Part shown: one piece after another, positions 1-10,072 of the stretch
Position numbering within the stretch: position 1 is the stretch's first letter
Layout of the letters: each line of letters opens with the position of its first letter
DNA from: Daucus carota subsp. sativus
Lineage: Eukaryota; Streptophyta; Magnoliopsida; Apiales; Apiaceae
Assembly: GCF_001625215.2 (NCBI RefSeq)
Contig: NC_030383.2
Location: forward strand, 3,112,779-3,176,778
Length of the DNA: 64,000 bases
Reading direction: 5' to 3'
The notes under the pieces: generated by a model
The model's database searches: none
The model's input: only the letters and a program-made list of their open reading frames with translations
Told to the model about the DNA's origin: nothing
Program-made: the position numbers and the translations under genes

Positions 1-217
1 CTATCATTTCTGTTTAAGGATGTCATATGTTTTGTTGAAGAATTCCTTTAATTTCATGAAGGAGTAAATTACAAGGATGTGGCTAAATTTTACACCAATT
101 TGCATAATTGTGGCTGAATTTTAAAAATAGCAAAAAGGTGGCCACCATTTGATTCCAGTTTTTAATTTGTCGACGTCCGTTAAAAATCAGCCGTTAACTT
201 GATTAAAAAATAAAAAC
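1..217. repeat. Left copy of a segmental repeat (partner 17017-17236)
   Basis: This stretch matches 17017-17236 nearly base for base, apart from small indels and substitutions. In the right copy it follows the 3' end of the interrupted NLR gene and runs directly into an NLR tail remnant. In the left copy the two parts are separated by a piece of the TBC gene. It is therefore the NLR 3' flank, duplicated. No coding capacity is seen. Confidence 0.8.
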
Positions 218-454
218 TCAGCAGAGTACTTCCATGAAAACACACCTTTTATAAGTCGGACAAAGGAAAAGGCGCTTTCTAAAGAACTCGGTTCGATGAC
301 GAGGACGAAGGAGCCAGAAGGACGAGACTAAGCGAAGAGATTGGAGACGGGATGTATGTGTTTGTATTGTAGTGTGTATTGTGTCGAAGTTGTGTGCAAG
401 ATGGGGGACAAAGCCCCGCGGTGGAGGCCACGATCGGAGACAGAGAAAAAGGAA

Positions 455-1024
455 ACAATGGAATGTTTTTACAAGTACTACATATTTTAGTCCTCGCAAG
501 CTAGGGTCGAAATAACCATCATAAAAAATGCTCATCTGGAGCATCGGTTTTTAAGAGTAGAAAGGACAGACCTCAAAATACAAGTCCCGATCCCAGCTCG
601 AATAGCCGCCTGATCTGCCCACATTACCTCCCAGAGGCAAATTGTTTGCTCAAAAGTTCATTCCCTTCTGAAAAGAACCACCACCATCCTATACACGAAA
701 AAGCAATCCTCTGCCTGAAGCTTTTCCAAATGTTTAAAAAGATGGGAATCCCTAAATTTGATTATCTTAGAAACTCTTTCCAATTGCCCTCGAATCCCGA
801 CCTCATCAAGCCTGAAATTATGTCGAGCCTTCCTCATGAAACCAACAAAACACCAGAAAGCTTCATGGTCCTCTGTCATCACTGTAATTATTGGTGAAAG
901 TAGATCACTCATTCCCTGGCAATAGCCAATTTCGGGGTCGTATAGAGCATAAGCTTCAAGAATAACAACAAGTCGAGCATGATAGATTTGTATGGTTCAA
1001 GGTGATCATAATCCTTAAGCCCGA
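455..1024 (-). pseudogene. TBC RabGAP 3'-end fragment (partial duplicate of the 19.9-25.4 kb gene)
   Basis: The segment matches 19733-20620 of the intact TBC gene, 3' UTR and last-exon coding sequence, on the minus strand. About 300 bp of the original (roughly 19888-20183) is missing, which removes the C-terminal coding end and fuses UTR to the TBC core. An open stretch at 658-912 still encodes the part from MSDLLSPIITVM to LFRRE. There is no promoter, N-terminus or Arg finger, so no GAP activity is expected. It is flanked on both sides by NLR-derived sequence, so it arrived by shuffling of neighbouring segments. Confidence 0.85.
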
Positions 1025-1047
1025 TATCGAAACCTCTGCTAACCGGC

Positions 1048-1167
1048 TTGAACTTCAAGTTGATGACGGAGAGCTTTTACATTGGATGGTGACACACAGA
1101 TATGATTCCGCTACGATTAAAATCTCTTCGGCCTGTACCCGATTTTGAAGCATATTTATTTGGTTGA
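1048..1167 (+). pseudogene. NLR C-terminal tail remnant
   Basis: The stretch resembles the last about 120 coding bases of the NLR genes (compare 16804-16962 and 17227-17345), from the codons for LEVDDG to near the stop. It has an internal deletion, and the frame is not preserved to an upstream ORF. It is a gene relic only. Confidence 0.7.
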
Positions 1168-2210
1168 CCTAAATATAAAGACAATGTACAAGCAATTTCA
1201 CATAAACTGATACTCGAATATGTATAAAATGACCTGGATTCCAATTTTTTTCCTTTTTAGTTTTGTATTCTCTTGTGTTTTTTTCTTGTTCGGCTATATT
1301 TTATTATTATTAACATAGATATCTTTAATATCTTCTTTTCCTTCTATTATTCAATTTATCTATTATATATGTTTATTATTTTTATATTTTGACATTTTAT
1401 CCAAAAAATTCAAGTATATATTTTATCAATATTTTAATTTTAGTAATATATTTGCAGTAAATGAAAATTTGTGTACTATTACAATCTATACAATGATATT
1501 TATTATTTTAAAACTAAGAGTTCCAAATTATACTGTTCCCATCTTTGTATCATATATGAAAAAATTTCTCAGGAGTTAGATATCATTCGGGAACAAATTC
1601 AGAGTACCAAGCATTTTCATTTGATGTATTGAGTTGTTAGATGGGCTTCTCAGTTGTGTCATAAAGTAAGCATTAAGCACTTCTTTTAGTGCAGAACCTC
1701 CCTGCTGAAGAAATGCAAAAGTCAATTTGGTAATTTCAGAACACAGTAACATGGGACAGTGGGAGCATATCATATATACAGATCGATCACCGTTGGATTG
1801 TTTTCGCATTTCCAAATCAAATGTAATTATCTAGTCCTTTGGATTAATGACTTTGTAATAGTAATTGAGTAGTGTAATGAGTTGCAGGCTTTCTACCTCT
1901 CACTCCAGTTCATGGCAATGCTTTCAATAAGTCAAACATTGCATTTGGTTATAATTAAATACTAATCAGTAATCACCGTCTTAAATTAATACTCTAAGTA
2001 AACATGTTGGACTATCTGTTCATAAGTCATTATCCAGTAAAAGACAAGAGCCTGGTTGTTGTAGGAAATTTTTCCATTTGCAGGATGATCATTTTTTATT
2101 TAGAACCAGCTGATATCCTCTAAAATGACAATGCCTTGTATCTCTGAAATGTAGTATATATACATCATGCTTCAACCTTGACAAAAATCACAAATCATAA
2201 AGGCCTTCAA
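1168..2210. other. AT-rich intergenic stretch, no supported gene
   Basis: The sequence is AT-rich with homopolymer runs. A 79-codon open frame at 1576-1815 (minus) shows no recognisable domain and is not backed by splice signals or a repeated copy, so it is not called. Confidence 0.6.
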
Positions 2211-2213
2211 TCT

Positions 2214-2460
2214 ATTCCCGCCCCTCATTTCAAAAGATTATTTTTATTCCTTTTCAGTGCTATCCATTTCTTTCCTTTCCGGTCCATTAATTAAATCACC
2301 AGCCTCACTCGAAAAACAATAGAAATCCCCTTGAGTTATATAAAGCCCTCATTTCAAAAGATTTTTTTTTTTATTCCTTTCCGGTCCCTTAAATCACCCG
2401 CCTCACTCAAAACAAAAAGCCTTCAATCCGCTTCAAATTATCAAGCCATTTTTTTTCTTT
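2214..2460. repeat. Tandem duplication in the NLR promoter/5' leader
   Basis: A block containing CCTCATTTCAAAAGATT, a T-rich run, CCTTTCCGGTCC, AAATCACC and GCCTCACTC occurs twice, about 124 bp apart. It lies directly upstream of the NLR start at 2478. The second copy begins just after a TATA-like box. Confidence 0.75.
2337..2344 (+). promoter_or_regulatory. Putative TATA box of the first NLR
   Basis: TATATAAA lies 134 bp upstream of the NLR ATG and between the two copies of the leader duplication. Position and sequence fit a plant TATA box. It is an inference from sequence only. Confidence 0.45.
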
Positions 2461-2477
2461 TCACATGATAGACTAAA

Positions 2478-5128
2478 ATGGTTGATGCAGCTGTATCATT
2501 TACTATTGAAAAACTTGGTGAATTTGTTACCCAACAAATTAACATTAGGACTGGAGTGAAAGATGGTATAGAGTGGCTTAGAGATGAATTGGGCTACTTG
2601 CTCATTTCTGTCAGAGCTGCAGAAGCACACCAACAACTGGATCATATTCGTCGATGGACAGAAAGCGTCAAAGAGGTTGCTAATCAAGCTGTGATTATCC
2701 TGGAGAGGTTTAGCGCCCAACAAGAAGAACATGCATCTCATGAACATGGTGGCGTTCTGGATCGTATGAGGAACTTTATCTGCATCTGCAAGAAAGAAGC
2801 CAATCTTTTTGATATCGGCAAGGAAATCCAGTCACTCAATAAAACAATCCTTAGGATAAAAAATAGGCGAGATGAGTACCGTATTACTGACATAATCACA
2901 GCCACTCCTGCTGTGCAACAGAGAAAGAGAACTGTGCTCAGAGCAGCTTCCTTTGATTACAAGGACGATGTGATTGGTTTTGAGGCTGATTATCAGACTT
3001 TGCTGGCTCAACTTGATAATCCAGATCCCTCCCTTGGCTTCATTTCCATCCACGGAATGGGGGGCCTGGGAAAGTCTACTCTTGCTAGCAAGCTGTACCA
3101 CTCCAGCGAATTAAGCCATTTTAAGAGTCGCGCTTGGGTTTGTGTCTCGGAGGATTATGACATCACAAATGTTCTGAGGAAGATAATAAAGTGTTTCAAC
3201 AGAGATGAACAAGATTTGTTGAACAAGATGGAAGAGGGGGAGCTGTTGCGCCACCTGCGAGAGATACTGCTAGATGGTGATCATTATCTTGCGGTGATTG
3301 ATGATATATGGGATATAGAGTTTTGGAAAAGGATTAAGAATGCTTTTCCAGACAAGAAAAACGGCAGTAGAGTCATTATAACCACGCGGAACAAACTAGT
3401 TGCCAGGGGTATAGAAGACACATGTTTCATACATGAACTAAGTTTTTTGAGCAAAGAAGAGAGCCGGCAATTATTCTCTAAGAGGCAAAACCAACCCCAA
3501 ACCTGGAGATGTTAGGTCAGGAGATGGTAGATAAATGTGGAGGTTTACCCCTTGCAATCGTGATCCTGAGTGGGCTATTATCGCAAACAAAGACCTACCC
3601 ATTTTGGTCCAATGTGAAGGACCGGCTTTGGAGTAAGTTGAAGGGAGAGTCTTCGGAGATTCAAGAACTACTAAATTTGAGTTACGATGACTTGTCTTTC
3701 CCCATCGGACAATGTTTTCTATACCTTGCAAGGTACCCTGAAGACCATACTATCCCAGTTTTTAAGTTAAAGCTGTTATGGATTGCAGAGGAATTTGTTG
3801 AGGAACAAGATGGAGTACACGTGGAGGATGTAGCTGACGATTATGTAAATGAGCTTATTAATCGCAATATGATTCAGATAGAACTCCAGACAGCGGATGG
3901 ATGAGTTTTGGAGTGCAAGATCCATGATCTTGTACGTGATCTCTTCATAAAGAAGGCGAGCGAGCAGAAGATACTAGGAACTTTTGACTCAAGTAAAAAT
4001 CATACAAATCCCATACGTTGGTTGCAAGGACAGGCACGTCATGCAATCTACAACGGAATTGGTGAGTACTTTAAATTACTTGGGCCTAATTCTGATAGTT
4101 TAAATTTGCGCTCATTAGCATTAACTACTCAAACTGCTAGCCTCGAATTAGAGGAAATAAAGTTGATGTACACGAGATTCCAATATCTAACTACTCAAAC
4201 TGCTAGCCTCGAAATAGAGGAAATAAAGTTGATGTACACGAGATTCCAATATCTCAAAGTGCTGGACTTGACCAGTGTGCATGATTCGAAGGGGATACCA
4301 GAAGAAATAGGAGATTTAGTTCTCCTCAAGTTCTTGAGCTTAATGGGCAGTCCTTACTCTCGTGAAGCTTTAGTGATTCCTCCAAGTATAGGCAAATTGA
4401 AAAGGTTACAAACTTTGCATGCTTCAGACTATGGCATATATGTATTTCCAAAAGAGATATGTGAGCTTAAGGAATTAAGGCATATAATCTTTTATGGAAA
4501 TCAAGGGAACTTGAATATTGGCAGCGACCAGACGAAGCTCCAAACCATAAGTGAAATAAAGCATAAGGAATGGTGCCATATTGATACCAATAATTGGACC
4601 AATCTCCATACACTTGTAATTTCAGGAGAATATCATGGTGAAGAAGAATCTAGTTTGGAGTCCATGGAAAATTTAACAAGTCTCAGAACATTAGTCCTCG
4701 TACATTTTGGTTTTATTTCAACAATGCAGCCACTTTCGTCTTGCAAACACCTCAACAAGGCCGCCTTGTGGTGTAGGATAAAAGATGTAGCAGAACTAAG
4801 TTTTCTGCCAGATTCAATCACTGATTTAACACTGAATCTTAGTGGTTCCACCGAAGATCCGATGCCCATTCTGGGGAGTTTGTCCAATCTTACCTCCCTT
4901 TGGTTGCATGAATGTGGAGACAAATTGGTTTTCGGTGCATATACGTTTCCATGTCTACAATTCTTAAAAATACAACCCGCTGGTGGTCTGTTTCAACTTG
5001 AAGTCGATGATGGAGCTCTGCCTTCTTTACGAGCTTTTACATTATATTATCATTATGAGATGGCTGAGATTCCGCCACGACTTCTGTCTCTTCCCCCTGC
5101 ACCAGAATTTAGTGGCCATTTGTGGTAG
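2478..5128 (+). pseudogene. CC-NB-ARC-LRR (RPP8/RPP13-like) disease-resistance gene, broken by frameshift and stop
   Basis: NLR proteins of this class are intracellular immune receptors acting as ATP/ADP switches. The first frame (2478-3515, 345 aa) has an Rx-like coiled-coil start, P-loop GMGGLGKST, RNBS-A (WVCVSEDYD), kinase-2 (AVIDDIWD) and RNBS-B (GSRVIITTRNK). Relative to the sister gene at 7994, one base is missing near 3483 (AAGAGGCA versus AAGAGAGCA), shifting the frame. The correct frame continues at 3509 with CGGLPLA (GLPL) and CFLYLARYPED. A CAA-to-TGA change at about 3902 stops it. The last frame (3908-5128) has an IHD motif in place of MHD and about 350 aa of LRR. The EDVID motif is not evident. 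An in-frame 66-bp duplication lies at 4123-4254. Single-exon architecture is typical of the family. A short CC-NB product could still be made, but full-length function is lost. Confidence 0.9.
4123..4254 (+). repeat. In-frame 66-bp tandem duplication in the NLR LRR region
   Basis: Two 66-bp units follow each other with only one or two differences (for example GAATTAGAG versus GAAATAGAG). They encode 22 residues twice, starting LTTQTASLE and ending TRFQY. The sister gene has a single, divergent version here. The duplication keeps frame. Confidence 0.9.
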
Positions 5129-5500
5129 ATAGTCATACCCCTTTCAGTTCAATATTTTTTTATGTTTCACTTTGATATTGCCAATTGCGTTTCGGGGATA
5201 TACTTGTGATCGTTTCATACAGAAGTCTCGTCATTTGTCATTATACTTATTCATTTAAGCCTATCTGCAAGTGTGTTCTATATATCCAACGACTTAACAG
5301 AATATGTTTACAGGGCAACAAGTAGTTATTGAAAACATATAGTTAGTGGGAAAAATTGTTTTTAACTAATAAATAAGTTTTTCCTCAGCTTTTATTAAAT
5401 GCACAAATTCTTATTTTCAACAAATATAATCAAGTTTAGGGTACTTTAAATTAGTTAAGTTTCTTATAAAAAGGATAAGCTACATATATGTACTATCATA
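5129..5500. other. AT-rich 3' flank of the first NLR
   Basis: No gene is seen. It includes the NLR 3' UTR and AT-rich spacer. The polyadenylation site was not located. Confidence 0.5.
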
Positions 5501-5885
5501 CCTCTTATATGGAGTTACGTAGCACACCATTATAAATATATACATAATATATATTCTATTATATTTTTTATTAAATATAATTGCAAATTTTGATTATTAA
5601 ATAGAAAACGAAGTTATACAATTTTTTTATTCCAAATATCATCTTAAATTATGCAATATCTCAACATGATTCTATAACAGAATAATAATCATCCAGAATT
5701 ATTCTGTTGTAGAATTAGTTTCGAAAATATACTTTTTTTAATCAAATTTTAAGTGTTAAATTACTTAAAATAGATTTATTTTATAGCATTCTATATTGGA
5801 ATCACGTTTTATATGTATTTTATAACAAAATTTATAATAAAATTGATGATTTATAGTGGCGCACTATGTAACTCCATATAAGGAG
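5501..5885. mobile_element. MITE with about 37-bp terminal inverted repeats
   Basis: The left end (CTCTTATATGGAGTTACGTAG...) is the near-perfect inverse of the right end (...CTATGTAACTCCATATAAGGAG). The inner arms continue to ATTATAAAT and ATTTATAGT. The 385-bp interior is AT-rich and noncoding. No clear target duplication was found, so the superfamily is unassigned. Confidence 0.75.
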
Positions 5886-6120
5886 TCTCTCTCGAATGTT
5901 GGCCTTAATATGTTATCGTAAAAAAAGAGTCCGTGAATTTCAATCAAGTCGGCAGACGTTGATATCAACTAACATATTATTTGATTATTTGAAAGAATAA
6001 TTTAAAATCATGTACTAAACAAATTACCAAATTTCAATTATTAATACCAACCGAATTATAAATATAACGTTATTATAATTAAAATATTTAATAAAGATCA
6101 TATATTAATTCTTAAAAAGT

Positions 6121-6371
6121 TACTCCCTACTTTTTCTGTTTGCTTTTATCACGTTTGCCAACATACACTTTTGAACGTTAATATCTTTAATTTCGCATTA
6201 GTATTAAATATAAAAACTTCACCGTATTAAAGTACTCGTGAATACGAATCCAACAAGATCACTCATGACTATATTTACTTTTATAGATTAAACGTAAATT
6301 AGTAATTTGTCTCGTGTTATGAACAATCCCGACATTTCAAACGAGAAAAGTAAATGGAAATGGAGGGAGTA
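6121..6371. mobile_element. Stowaway-like (Tc1/mariner) MITE
   Basis: It begins TACTCCCTACTTTTTCTG and ends ...AAATGGAGGGAGTA, the CTCCCTCC-type inverted ends and TA boundary typical of plant Stowaway MITEs. It is about 250 bp and noncoding. Confidence 0.7.
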
Positions 6372-6417
6372 CAATATTGTGCCTCTTACATGGCTGCAAT
6401 TTTAATTATAAGGAGGG

Positions 6418-6850
6418 CCAAGTATTCGACACAAGATTACAGATATAATTCAGATAGAACAACGGACTGGGGCTGGACGAGTTTTGGAGGACAAGGTCCA
6501 TGATCTTGTATGTGACGTTGTCATACAGAAGGCCATGGAGCAGAAGATACTCACCAGGAAGTCGCATCTCAGAGGGTGTAATGTAATTTTATATCAGTTG
6601 TATAACTTTAATATAGACAAACTATCAATTATATAACTTGATGTCTCCATGATTTTATAGTATTATCAGTGTTCTAAAAGGCGTCGTCTGAGACACCGGA
6701 AATATCAGGAAGAGGAGAAGAAAATGAGTACAGTCGTGAGTTTATAGCTAATTTAACAAGTCTCCGAACATCAGTCTTCTTGGTGGAATATAACATCTCT
6801 TCCTCTGGTGTTATGTCTTCATTGTAGAATATGCACATCATCGCACGGCT
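6418..6850 (+). pseudogene. NLR relic (MHD-region and LRR fragments)
   Basis: 6430-6575 resembles 9385-9500 of the sister NLR (codons around QIELQT, the IHD motif and IEKAREQK), with many substitutions. 6710-6800 resembles the LRR segment starting ANLTSLRT. Everything between is missing or unrecognisable. The order matches the gene, so this is the collapsed remains of another family member. Confidence 0.7.
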
Positions 6851-7054
6851 TATAAAGCTAATTTAATAAATAATTGATTAACTGATGTCACCCTAGTTGT
6901 AAGAAATCAATTCTGCCTTTTGTGATATTTGATTACTTTTTGATTGATTATTTTCTCAGTATATCACAGCTTGTTGTGTGGATGTTGCAGAAGTTTCGAT
7001 GTTCAGTTCACCTATCCTGACCCTATTTTTACATGATCTCTCTGGAGGTTTTGG

Positions 7055-8000
7055 TTATTCAATAAATAATTGATTTACTGATGCCAATGTAGATGTAAGA
7101 ATTTGATTCTATCTTTTGTGATTTGATTATTTTCTTTAATAAAGTAGTCTCTGCCCTTGTAAAATTTATAAGGCTTAACAAGAAGAAGCTTGCTACAGCC
7201 TAAAAGCAAGAATTGATTGAATAATGGTAGGGCTCCATAACCACTAAATGGGCCATCAGCCTGGAAGCTTATCACTATATGCTCCATTCATACAGATTCC
7301 CTTCATTTCAGCCATATCACAAACTACAGTTTCTTGTTTTACTTTACAGACAAGAATGGTTGGTGCAGCTGCAGTATCGTTTACCATCGGAAGACTTGCT
7401 GAATTTTTTTCCCAACAAGTTAACATTTGGGCTGGAGTGAAAGATGGTATAAAGTGGCTTAAAGATTAGTGGCTTAAATATATTAATATATATTATAGCT
7501 AAGTATTTAAATATACATTATTAATCCGCTTATTGACCGCTCAAAATTCCACTTAAACATCCATGACCGTTTAAGTGTTACAAGATCCTCCCGCCTCTTA
7601 GAACCGATTAACGCTTTTTATAACACCGAGTAACATATCTGCATGAATGTGTACATGGAAAGCCACATTACAGGTGGAGAGGCTCAATCTCAGTATTTCA
7701 ATAAATAATTGATTTACTGATGCCATCCTAGATGTAAGAATTTAATTCTATCTCTTTTGATTTGATTATTTTTTTTAATAAAGTAGTCTCTGCATATCAA
7801 TTATATCTTTTGTGATTGATTATTTTTCTTTGATAAAGTAGTCCCTGCTTGTACAAAAAAGAAAAAGTAAACCACTAAATGGGCCATAGCCTGGAACTGT
7901 GGAAGCTTATCACTATATGCCCCATTCATACAGATTCCCTTCATTTTAGCCATATCACAAACTACAGTTTCTTGTTTTACTTTGCAGAGAAGAATGGTTG
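7055..8000. repeat. Tandem duplication of the NLR 5' region
   Basis: A block starting TTCAATAAATAATTGATT is present at about 7057 and about 7699, with a third, more diverged copy at about 6863. The part with AAGCTTATCACTATATGC and the leader up to the ATG is present at 7256-7356 and again at 7887-7994. The unit is about 640 bp and places a truncated NLR start upstream of the real one. Confidence 0.8.
7356..7469 (+). pseudogene. Truncated NLR N-terminus (37 codons)
   Basis: The ATG at 7356 lies in the same leader context as the ATG of the downstream NLR at 7994. It encodes the family start (MVGAAAVSFTIGRLAEF) and stops with TAG at 7467 after WLKD, where the intact gene continues with ELGYLL. 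It is a by-product of the leader duplication. It could act as an upstream ORF if transcribed with the downstream gene. Confidence 0.8.
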
Positions 8001-10072
8001 ATGCAGCTGTATCGTTTGCCATCGAAAAACTTCATGAATTTGTTTCCAAGCAAGTTAACATTAGGATCGGAGTGAAAGATGGAATAGAGTGGCTTAAAGA
8101 TGAGTTAGGCTACCTGCTTATCTCTGTAAGAGCCGCAGAAGCACACCAGGATAAGGATCATATCCGTCGATGGACAGACAGCGTCAAAGATGTTGCTAAT
8201 CAGGCGGTTATTATCCTGGAGAGGTTTAGCGCTCAACAAGAACAACATGCTGCAGATGAGCAAGGTGGTGTTCTGGAATGTATGCGGAGACTTATCTGCA
8301 TTTGCAAAAAAGAAGCCAATCTTTATGATATCGGTAAGGATATCGAGTCCCTGAAAGAAAAAATCATTGTCATCAAGAGTAGGCGAGACGAATACCATAT
8401 TAACGACATAATCATAGCCACTCCAAGAGTGCAGAAGAGAAGGAGAACATTGCTCAGAGCAGCTTCTTTCGACCACGAGAAGGATGTGGTTGGTTTTGAG
8501 GTTGATTATCAGACGTTGTTGGCTCAACTTGATAATCAAGATTCCTCCCTTGGCTTCATCTCCATTCACGGAATGGGGGGCCTGGGCAAGTCTACTCTTG
8601 CTAGTAAGCTGTACCACTCCAGCGAATTAAGCCATTTTAAAAGTCGTGCTTGGGTTTGTGTCTCCGAGGATTATGACAACAAACTTGTTCTGAGGAAGAT
8701 TATAAACTGTTTCAAGGGGGATGACCGAGATTTGTTGAGCAAGATGGAAGAGGTGGAGTTGTTGGGGCACCTGCGAAAGATACTTCTAGAAGGTGATCAC
8801 TATCTTGTGGTGATTGATGATATATGGGATGTAGATTTTTGGAAAAAGATCAAAAGTGCTTTCCCAGACAAGAAAAACGGAAGTAGAGTCATTATAACCA
8901 CGCGGAATAAACTAGTTGCCGAGGGTGTAGAAGACACATGTTTCATCCATGAACTAAGTTTTTTAAGCAAAGACGAGAGCTGGAAATTGTTCTGTAAGAG
9001 AGCAAAACCAACCCCAAACCTGGAGATGTTAGGTAAGGAGATGGTTGATAAATGTGGAGGTTTACCCCTTGCAATCGTGATCCTGAGTGGGCTATTATTG
9101 CAAAAAAAGACCTACCAATTTTGGTCCAATGTGAAGGACCAGCTTTGGAGAAAGTTGAAGGGCGAGTCTTCAGAGATTCAAGAACTACTAAATTTGAGTT
9201 ATGATGACTTGTCTTTCAACATGAGACAGTGTTTTCTGTACCTTGCAAGGTACCCTGAAGACCATACTATCCAAGTGTCCAAGTTAAAGCTTTTATGGAT
9301 TGCAGAGGAATTTGTTGAGAAACGAGATGGAGAATACATGGAGGATGTCGCTGAGGATTATGTAAATGAGCTTATTAATCGGAATATGATTCAGATAGAA
9401 CTACAGACAGTGGATGGTCAAGTTTTGGTGTTCAAGATCCATGATCTTGTACGTGATCTTGTCATAGAGAAGGCCAGGGAGCAGAAGATACTGGGAATTT
9501 TTGATCCAAGTCAACAACATCCAGATCCCATACATTTGTTGCAAGGACAGGCACGTCATGCAATCTACAATGGAATTGGTGAGTACTTGAAATTACTTGG
9601 GCCTAACTCTGATGATTTGAATTTGCGATCATTAGCTGTAACTAGTGAAATTGATAAAATCAAAGTAGAGGAAGTAAAGTTGATGTACACGAGATTCCAT
9701 TATCTCAAAGTGCTCGACTTGACCAGTGTGCATGGTTCTGAGGGGATACCAGAAGCAGTAGGAGATTTAGTTCTCCTAAAGTTCTTGGGCTTAATGGGTG
9801 GTGATAAAAGAAAAGATATAGTGATCCCTTCAAGTATAGGCAAATTGAAAAGTTTACAAACTTTGCATGGTTTAGACTGGCCCGATAATGAATTCGAATT
9901 TCCTAAAGAGATAAGTGAGCTTAAGGAGTTAAAGCATATAATCTTTCATGGAAATGAAGGGAATTTGAATATTGGCCGCGACCAGACGAAACTCCAAACT
10001 ATAAGTACCTGTTATAGCCAAATTTGGCTAGGTCCTTGTTGGGCCAAGTATGTACTTAGTTTAACTAAGTAA
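7994..10072 (+). CDS. CC-NB-ARC-LRR resistance gene, 5' part, cut by a retrotransposon
   Basis: ATG 7994 is chosen because it matches the family start MVDAAVSF; a TTG four codons upstream is open but not needed. Approximate positions are CC 1-150, P-loop GMGGLGKST 193-201, kinase-2 VVIDDIWD 272-279, RNBS-B GSRVIITTRNK, GLPL 356-360, CFLYLARYPED, and IHD in the MHD position at 482-484, followed by LRRs. Host sequence ends at 10009. The last 20 codons (CYSQIWLG...) are read from the LTR element. The frame resumes exactly at 16354, so without the insert the gene encodes about 874 aa. An acceptor-like TTTTACTTTGCAG before the ATG suggests a 5' UTR intron. RPP8/RPP13 affinity rests on motif style. 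As it stands the protein is a CC-NB-ARC with a stub LRR. Confidence 0.9.
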   Translation: MVDAAVSFAIEKLHEFVSKQVNIRIGVKDGIEWLKDELGYLLISVRAAEAHQDKDHIRRWTDSVKDVANQAVIILERFSAQQEQHAADEQGGVLECMRRLICICKKEANLYDIGKDIESLKEKIIVIKSRRDEYHINDIIIATPRVQKRRRTLLRAASFDHEKDVVGFEVDYQTLLAQLDNQDSSLGFISIHGMGGLGKSTLASKLYHSSELSHFKSRAWVCVSEDYDNKLVLRKIINCFKGDDRDLLSKMEEVELLGHLRKILLEGDHYLVVIDDIWDVDFWKKIKSAFPDKKNGSRVIITTRNKLVAEGVEDTCFIHELSFLSKDESWKLFCKRAKPTPNLEMLGKEMVDKCGGLPLAIVILSGLLLQKKTYQFWSNVKDQLWRKLKGESSEIQELLNLSYDDLSFNMRQCFLYLARYPEDHTIQVSKLKLLWIAEEFVEKRDGEYMEDVAEDYVNELINRNMIQIELQTVDGQVLVFKIHDLVRDLVIEKAREQKILGIFDPSQQHPDPIHLLQGQARHAIYNGIGEYLKLLGPNSDDLNLRSLAVTSEIDKIKVEEVKLMYTRFHYLKVLDLTSVHGSEGIPEAVGDLVLLKFLGLMGGDKRKDIVIPSSIGKLKSLQTLHGLDWPDNEFEFPKEISELKELKHIIFHGNEGNLNIGRDQTKLQTISTCYSQIWLGPCWAKYVLSLTK
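10005..10009. other. Target-site duplication, left (GTACC)
   Basis: GTACC directly precedes the TG of the left LTR and is repeated at 16349-16353 after the CA of the right LTR. Five bases is the normal duplication size for LTR retrotransposon integrase. Confidence 0.95.

Noticed and set aside
1576..1815. 79-codon minus-strand ORF with fairly normal composition
   Set aside because: Looks somewhat protein-like (FLQQGGSALKEVLNAYF) but no family is recognised and nothing around it supports a gene.
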